This document shows positions 27,101-36,100 of a DNA stretch of 64,000 nucleotides, in pieces (within the stretch, counting starts at the first letter, position 1; each line of letters opens with the position of its first letter). The notes beneath the pieces were generated by a model. That model ran no database searches. It had not been told where the DNA came from and saw only the letters and a program-made list of their open reading frames with translations. Source of the stretch: JAJFKX01 sp965230265 (GTDB lineage Bacteria; Pseudomonadota; Gammaproteobacteria; Xanthomonadales; Wenzhouxiangellaceae); the NCBI GenBank assembly GCA_965230265.1, contig OZ245999.1:3548349-3612348 (forward strand), written 5' to 3'. The translations under genes were made by a program, and so were the position numbers.

Positions 27101-30100
27101 CTTATTTGGTGTTAACAGCGCAGGATAAAGAGTCGGCTTTACAGGCAATCAAAGCTAATATTAAACAACGCTTGCCTGGGTATATGTTGCCGACGGCCTG
27201 GCTGGTTGTCGATGAGATACCGTTAACACCTATTGGCAAGGTTGACCGAATAGCATTATCAAATTTATCAGAAGTTAATCAAAACCAACGAACTGCACCA
27301 ATTAGTGACACAGAGAAAAAGCTATGCGAAATCTGGAAAGCCACATTAGAAATTGATCAGGTTGGGGTTGAGGATGACTTTTTTGATCTAGGTGGTTACT
27401 CATTACTGGCGATGAAGCTGATTAATCTTGTTCGTCAAGAGTTAAACGCCGAGCTGGATTTACAGGATATTTTTGAACACCCTGATATAGCCAGTATGGC
27501 GAGGGTGTTAGAAGAAAAAACCAAACCGGTTCTGCAACCTATAATGCCAATAGAGCGTGAAGGAAAATTACAAGCTTCAAACGCGCAACAACGACTTTGG
27601 TTTATCGATAAGCTTTTGGGTGATAGCAAACAATACAATATCACCGCAGCGTTCAAGCTTTCTGGAAAAATAAACAAAGCTGCACTAAAACAAGCAGCTG
27701 CTGAGGTTGTTAATCGCCACGAAATATTACGCTGCAATTTTAGTGAAGAACAAGGCGCTGTAAATGTAATAATCAAAGTTGAAAATGCTGAGTTGTTTGA
27801 AAGCGTAGATCTTAGCTCTGATGATGAAAATCAGAAAATAGATAAAACAAAGGCGCTGATACATTCAGAAGCTGGAAAAGCATTTAATTTATCCACTGAC
27901 TCTCTTTTGAGGGTGCGTCTGGCATCGCTGTCAGATAGCGAACATGCGTTGATAATCACTGTTCATCATATTGTCGCGGACGGATGGTCAATGGGTGTGC
28001 TTTACCAGGAATTAAGCACGCTTTATGCTGCTTACGATCAAAAGAAACCCGTTCCATTGCCGCCGCTGGCTATTCAATATATTGATTTTGCTGTATGGCA
28101 GAACAATTGGTTACAGCGGTCAACGTTGGATGAACAGCTTGGTTACTGGAAGCAGCAGCTTGCAGGAATTCCAACCGTGCATGATGTGCCGCTTGACTAC
28201 CCGCGAACCGAAAACAGCAACACCATTGGCGCAATCCACCGCCAGTTTATTGATGAACCATTAAATCTCAAGCTTGAAGCGCTTTGCTCACAGCACGATG
28301 TCACTTTATTCATGCTGATGGAAACTGCATTTGCAATCATGCTGAGCAGGTACAGCGGTAAAAGCGACATTGTCATTGGAACGCCTGTTTCTGGGCGAAT
28401 CCATGCTGATATAGAACCGTTGATTGGCTTTTTTGCCAATGCGATAGCGTTGCGAAGCCAAATTAATAAGGAAGATAATTTCCTTACTATTTTGAGGCAG
28501 AATAAAGAAGTTATTCTGGATGCTTATAAACATCAGAGTATTCAGTTTGAAACGTTAGTTGAGGCTTTGCAACAAGGCCGCACTCTGCACTATAACCCGA
28601 TCATTCAGATAATGTTTACCATGCTGAATGAGCCACAGGATGAGCTATCTTTCCCGGGTATTGATATCACAAAAATCCATAGCGAAACGGATGGACTAAC
28701 AAACTTTGATCTGCGTGTGCTTGCGATCAAAGATGGTGAAAGAACGCGTTTTGACTGGATATATAACACTGATATTTTTGATTCAAAAACAATCGCTCGA
28801 ATGGCAGAGAACTTTTGCTATCTGTTTGAGAGTATTGTCAGTGACCCAACGCAGCCGGTTAAAAATATTTCACTGCTTAGTGAGATTGAAAAAAATCAAC
28901 TATTGAATGAATGGAGTCAGGGTGGCGTTAAGGCGCCTGACTATGCCAGGTTTCATGAGTTATTTGAAGCGCAGGTTGCTCGTACACCTAATGCCACTGC
29001 GCTGGTTATAGATCAGCAGGAACTGAGCTTTCAGAAATTAAACGAAAAATCGAATCAATTAGCCAACTACCTTATCGAAAAAGGTATCAAACCAGATACC
29101 CTGGTTGGTTTATACATGACGCCATCATTGGAGATGGTGATTGGTATTTTAGGCATTATTAAAGCCGGTGGTGCCTATGTTCCATTGGATACCACCAACC
29201 CTGCCCAGCGTCTGCAGTATATGCTAGAAGATGCCGGTGTTGAAATTTTAGTTACTCAAGATGAGCTGGCAGGCCAATTGTCAGCTGTTGTTAAACAGAC
29301 GTTGTGTTTGGACGCTGCTGAGACACAAAAAAATCTGGAAAAATACAGTGCGGATAATCCATCAGCAGAAAGTCTGGGCTTAACCACGCATCACCTGTTG
29401 TATGTTATTTACACTTCGGGCTCCACCGGTCAACCCAAAGGTGTGCAGGTTGCGCACCGCAATCTTTGCAATTTCCAAACGATATTCGAGCAGCAGATGG
29501 ATTACCTGGGTGTTGCTGACGATTCGCCTTGGTTATGGAATGCAGCTTATGTTTTTGATGCATCTTTAAAAAGCATTGCCGCCCTCAATATGGGCAAGTG
29601 TGTTGTTATAGCCACACAGGCACAACGCAGTGATGTCAATCAGCTGGGTGCATTGCTATTGGAGCAGAATATTCCGGTTTTCAATGGCATGCCACAATTG
29701 GTTGAGCGAGTGCTGGATTATCTGCAAACACACTCAGATTCTGGGGTTCATTTAATCGCCAGTGGTGATCAGCTTAATCAAAAATTATGGGACAAGATCG
29801 CTGCTTATTGTGAGCAAAAAGCTTGTCAGGCGATAAATGCCTATGGGCCTACTGAGTTGACTGTCAATGCATCTTATACCGGCATTTTGCCAGCGGTACG
29901 CAGCAATATTGGCAAGCCGACATGTAATAGCACCGTTTATATTCTTGATGAGCAACAGAATTTATTGCCGATTGGTGCAGTCGGTGAGTTATATGTTGGT
30001 GGTTTAGGGTTAGCTCGTGGTTATCTGAATCAACCGGCATTGACAGAGCAAAACTTTATCTCGAACCCATTCACCAGTCAGCCTGATGATCGACTGTACA

Positions 30101-33100
30101 AAACAGGTGATCGAGTACGTTGGTTAGTGGACGGGCAACTTGAATTTTTGGGCCGCACTGATGATCAGGTGAAAATTCATGGTTTCCGGATCGAGTTAGG
30201 TGAAATCGAAACCTGTTTAATACAACAGGCTGCAGTAAAGCAGGCAAAAGTATTGGTTAGAAAAAGCGAATCAGGTGAAAAGCAACTGGTTGCATATTTG
30301 GTATTGGATAAAGATGACAGTGGCCAGGCAGGACAGTCTGTTCAAGATGCTGTTAAGTATATTTTGCCTGATTATATGTTGCCAACGAAATGGTTGTATT
30401 TAGACGCATTCCCATTACTGAGCAATGGCAAGGTTGATAAACAAGCGCTATTGGCATTAGCCAATGAGCAGTCAGACCAGGAAGGTTATCTGGCCCCGAC
30501 CACAGAGCTCGAACAAAAGCTGTGTGAGATTTGGCAAACCACCCTGGAAGTGGAACAGGTTGGTCTTGAAGATGATTTCTTTGACTTGGGTGGCTATTCA
30601 CTGCTGGCCATGGTTCTGATTAATTCATTACGTGAAGAGCTCGGCGCTGATATTGATCTTCAGGATGTATTTGAGCACCCAAATGTTGCCAGTATGGCGC
30701 AGATGCTGGAGAGTAAAAGCGATACTTCATTACCGCCTATTCAAAGCATAACCAATAACGATAAACCCCATTTATCTTATGCACAGCAAAGAATCTGGTT
30801 TATTGACCAGCTGGAAAATGGCAGCAGCCAATACAACATGCCTTTTGCCTTCAGGCTTGAAGGCAGGCTCAATATCGAAGCTCTGCAAAAAGCGCTCAAC
30901 ACGATTTTGCAAAGGCACCATGTTTTGCGAACACACTTTATTCAGACAGATGATGAGCTTTTTCAGGTTGTTGATGATCAGAGCAGTGTAAAACTTGAAC
31001 ACATTGATTTATCGGCTCAGGCCGACAATCAAAAATCTGCAAAAATCCAGCAGATAGTCTCTGAAGAAGCTCTCAAGCCATTTGTTCTTGCCAATGAAAA
31101 CAAGCTCCGGGCGAAACTGGCTAAGCTAGCTGAAAATGAATATGCGTTGATGTTAAATATTCACCATATCGCCTCAGATGGTTGGTCCATTGGGCTGTTA
31201 TTTAATGAGCTGGAAGAATTATATGAAGCGTATTGTTCAGATCGTCCCAGCCAATTAACAGCATTAAATATTCAGTACGCCGATTTTGCACAATGGCAGA
31301 GAGATTGGTTGAGCGGGGATGTATTGCGTGAGCAATTGAATTATTGGTGTGAGCAGCTTGACGATATTCCCCAGGTTCATAATCTTAAGCTCGATTTCCC
31401 AAGGCCAGCTGAGCAAACCTTTAATGGTAAGACCCATTACCAGGAATTAGAACCAGCTTTTATTACCAAACTCAATCGGCTTGCACAAAGTCATGACGTG
31501 ACTTTATTTATGCTGTTGGAATCGGTTTTTGCTGTATTGGTAAGCCGGTACAGTGCAGATGAAGATGTTGTTATTGGCTCACCAATAGCGGGTCGCCCAC
31601 ATAAAGACACTGAAGAATTAATGGGTTATTTTGTAAACACACTGGCCTTGCGGAGCACGCTTGACGGTGAAGCTGGTTTTGATGATTTTTTGGCAACCAA
31701 CAAGCAAACCATACTGGATGCTTATAAATACCAGTATGTGCCTTTTGAAATGCTTGTTGATGAGTTAAAACCAGAGCGCAGTTTGCAATACAGCCCGGTA
31801 TTTCAAGTGCTGTTTTTGATGCAAAACCATGGCGAACGCTCACTGGATTTGCAAGGTTTGCATGCTGAGCGGATTCAAAGAGAACAAACCATTATTAAAT
31901 TCGATCTGGAATTATTGGCGGTATCCAGTGAAGATAAATTAACGCTAAGGTGGGACTACAATGTAGATATATTCAAATTATCAACCATTAGAAGGTTGGC
32001 TGATAGTTATCAGGTTTTACTTGAGGCTGTGGTTGATAATATCCAAACGCCTATCAATCAACTGCCTATTGTCAGTGCATCTGAACAGACTGTTTTTGCA
32101 GACTGGAATAATACTGATATCGAGTTGCCTGCATCCGTCAGCGTTGTGGATCTGTTCGAGAAGCACGTCGTTTCAAACCCGCAAGCCATTGCAGTTGCGA
32201 TGGGTAATGAAACGCTAAGTTATAAACAATTAAATAAAGGCGCAAATCAGCTGGCACATTACCTATTGTCACAGGGTATTTGTGTTGAACAACGCATTGG
32301 TGTGTGCATGCAGCGCAGCCCTCAACTGTTGACTGCCATGTTGGGGATTATGAAATCTGGTGCGGCTTACGTACCGCTGGACCCTGAGTATCCTCAAGAG
32401 CGTTTGGCTTATATGGCGGAAAACGCTGGATTGAAATATCTGCTTACCGATGATGTTTCAATGACTCAGGTGCCGGGTGTTCCAACGCTCCATATGGATG
32501 CGCTTAAAAACGAGCTGGCACAAAACAGCAGTGATAATCCAGAGCGGCATTTAGACCGTAATAATCTGGCTTATGTTATTTATACTTCCGGGTCGACCGG
32601 AAAACCGAAAGGTGTAGCAAATACACATCAAGGCTTGTTGAATTTAGCCAGCTGGCATATTAAGGAACATGAAGTAGGGCCTGCTGATCGTGGAAGCCTG
32701 CTGGCCAGCATAGGTTTTGACGCCTCTATCTGGGAGATTTGGCCATACCTTGGAGCAGGAGCCAGTCTATGGTGTGTCACAGATACCGAACGTTCTGATC
32801 CAGAAATTTTATTAACAGGCCTGGCAGATTATCAGGTAACTCATAGCTTTATGCCCACACCACTGGCTGAGCGCTTGCACGATAGTACGTGGCCGGAAAA
32901 TTGTTCTTTAAGGACGTTATTGGTTGGTGGCGATAAATTAAGCGGTTATTGCCTGCCTGAAAATGGTAACGTCAAGTTGGTCAACCATTATGGCCCCACT
33001 GAAACCGCTGTGGTAGGCACTTTTGGGCTTGTCGATCCAGACACCAGTGAAGCACCTTCTATTGGTGGGCCTGTTGCCAATATGCGGGCGTACGTGCTCG

Positions 33101-36100
33101 ATCAGAACCTGCAAATGCTGCCGGTCGGCGTGACAGGTGAATTATGTCTTAGTGGTTTAAGCCTGGCTCGAGGTTATCTGGATAACCCTGATCTGACATC
33201 CAGTGCCTTTATGCCTGATCCGTATTCATCAGACCCCGGTTCTCGTTTGTATCGTACCGGTGACATGGCGCGTTACAGCGAAGATGGCAGTATCGCTTTT
33301 GCCGGACGTGCCGATGCCCAGGTGAAGCTGCGTGGCTTCCGCATTGAATTGAGTGAAATTGAACACTGCCTGGAACAACAGGCAGATGTTGAGTCGGCCC
33401 TGGTGCAGGTACAAGAAGGCGGTCTCGGTAGACAACTGGTTGCTTATGTGGTCTCTGATCAGAATTTAAATGAGCAATCGTTACGTGATTCTATGGCAGC
33501 AATATTGCCAGCTTATATGGTCCCATTGTCGATAATGACATTGGATTGCTGGCCGTTATCAGCCAATGGAAAAGTAGATAGAAAAGCATTGCCAGCACCA
33601 GACTGGACAGCTTATCGCCAGCAATACATTCAACCTCGCAATGCGGTAGAGCAAGTCTTAACGGGTATATTCACAGACTTGCTGCCAGTCACACAAGTTG
33701 GTATTGACGATAATTTCTTTGAGCTTGGCGGCGACTCAATTATCAGTATTCAATTGGTCTCACGGGCACGCCAGTCAGGACTGCATTTATCCGTACGTGA
33801 TGTTTTCACCCATCAAACGGTGCGCTCGTTGGCTGCTGTTGCTGAACAATCGCAAATGACCGACGCACAGCAGGGCGCAGTGTCAGGCAAGGTGGCATTG
33901 ACGCCGATCCAAAGCTGGTTTGTGGAAGCTGACTATGTCAATGCACATCATTGGAATCAGGCCAGATTATTCCGGTTGCCAGGCAATGTGGATCAGGGTT
34001 TATTAAGTCTATTGCTGACAGGCCTGGTGAATCATCACGATGCCTTGCGGCTTTACTATCCGGATCAAAGCTGGAGCAAACAGTCTCTCGGTGACCCTAT
34101 CGATGATTTACCGATCAGGATTGAAGATTTAAGCAAGCTGGATGATCCGGATACTGCGATGCTGCAAGCCTGCAATGAAGTACAGGCCAGTTTAAACCTG
34201 CAAAAAGGATGTGTACTGGCAGCCTGTTTATTCCTGATGCCCGACAGTACAGCGCGTTTACTGCTGGCGATACACCATATGGGCGTAGATGGTGTGTCAT
34301 GGCGGATTCTGCAGGAAGACTTGCGTACGGGCTATCAACAACTGGTGTCTGGAAGCCGCTTGTCATTGCCAGCCAAAAGCCATTCCTATCAGGCCTGGTC
34401 TGAGCATTTGCATGAACAGGCACAAACTGCAGAACAATTGTACGAATTGGAATATTGGCAAACACAGGTCGATCGGGTTGAACCACTGTATGTAGAACAA
34501 GATGGCAGCAACCGGGTTGCTGACAGTAAAAGCCAAAGTGTCAGTCTGGATAAAGCCCAGACAGAACAGTTGCTCAAGCAGGTCAATCATGCCTACCGCA
34601 CTCAGATAGATGATGTGCTGTTGACGGCGTTGTTGTTGAGTTACCGTGAATGGACAGGGTCTGATCGTTTAAGTGTGCACTTGGAAGGTCATGGGCGTGA
34701 GGTGGTAGGTGAGGAACTGGACATTACCCGTACGGTGGGTTGGTTTACCTCGATTTATCCGGTGACGCTTAGTCATGCCGATGGGGTTGAGCTGGGTCAG
34801 AGTTTGATGGGTGTGAAGGAACAGTTGCGTTCGATTCCCAACAAGGGCATTGGTTATGGATTGTTGCGTTATTTGCATGCCGATGAGCAGGTCAGGGGGA
34901 GTTTGAAGCCTGGTTGTCCTGTGGAGATGAGTTTCAATTACCTGGGACAATTCCAGGAACAACAGGATGATGAGCTGTTTACATCAGCTGATGAAGCTGT
35001 GGGTGAGAGTGTATCTCGTGATCAGCAGAGCAATCACAAAATAAGTTTAGTGGGACGTATTCGTAAAGGCCGTTTGCATCTGAACTGCAACTACAGCGAT
35101 AAGTGCTATAGCGATTCGAAGATTGAGTCGCTGTTATCAAGCTATGTTGATCAGCTTGAGGGTTTGATAGCTCATTGCACGCAAGCGGGTGTGGTGGGTC
35201 GTACGCCATCGGATTATCCGCTGTGTCAGTTAAATCAGTCGCAGCTGGATGAGCTTCGCTCATGGCAGGGTGATGAAAGTGGTGAGGCGATTGAATCGAT
35301 TTACCCATTGTCACCAGTGCAGCAGGGGATGCTGTTTCATTCGCAGGCAGAACAGGGTGCAGGTCACTATGTGGTGCAGATGGTGTTTGAGCTGCACAAC
35401 CTTGATGCAAGTGCTTACCGTGGCGCATGGGAACAGTTATTGGCCAGCCATGGTGTATTGCGGACGGTGTTTTGGGACCTGGAAGGAGAGCATCCTCAGC
35501 AGGTGATTCCGTCGGTTAGTGAGTTGCCATGGGTTGAGGAAGACTGGAGCCAGTTGAACGATGAGCAACGCGACAATCGTTGGCGCGTTTTGCTGGATGA
35601 AGATCGAACCCAGGGATTTGCATCTGATCAATCGCCATTGATGCGTTGTTACCTGATAGATGAAGGCAACAACAGACATCGGTTTTTGTGGAGTTATCAC
35701 CATGCATTGCTGGATGGCTGGTCGATGCCATTGGTAATGCGTGATCTATCAGCCTTGTATCGAGCGCAGCGCTCTGATGAGCGGTTTAGCCTAAAACCTG
35801 AAGCACAGTTTGTCGATTACATCAGTTGGTTATTGGATCAGAACCAACAATTGGCACGTGATTTCTGGCAAGGACATCTTGAGGGTGTACAAGCACCAAC
35901 ACCTTTGGTGTTTGGTGAAGGTGTAGTCGGTCAAGGCATTGTTAGACAAACCAGGCTGCGAGCGAAGCTAACCGTCGAACAAAGTGAGCAACTCCAGGCG
36001 TTTGCACAACAACAACACTTGACGTTAAGCACGTTGTTGCAATCGATGTGGGGTTTATTGTTAAGCCGTTACAGTGGCGAGACAGAAGTCATATTTGGTA

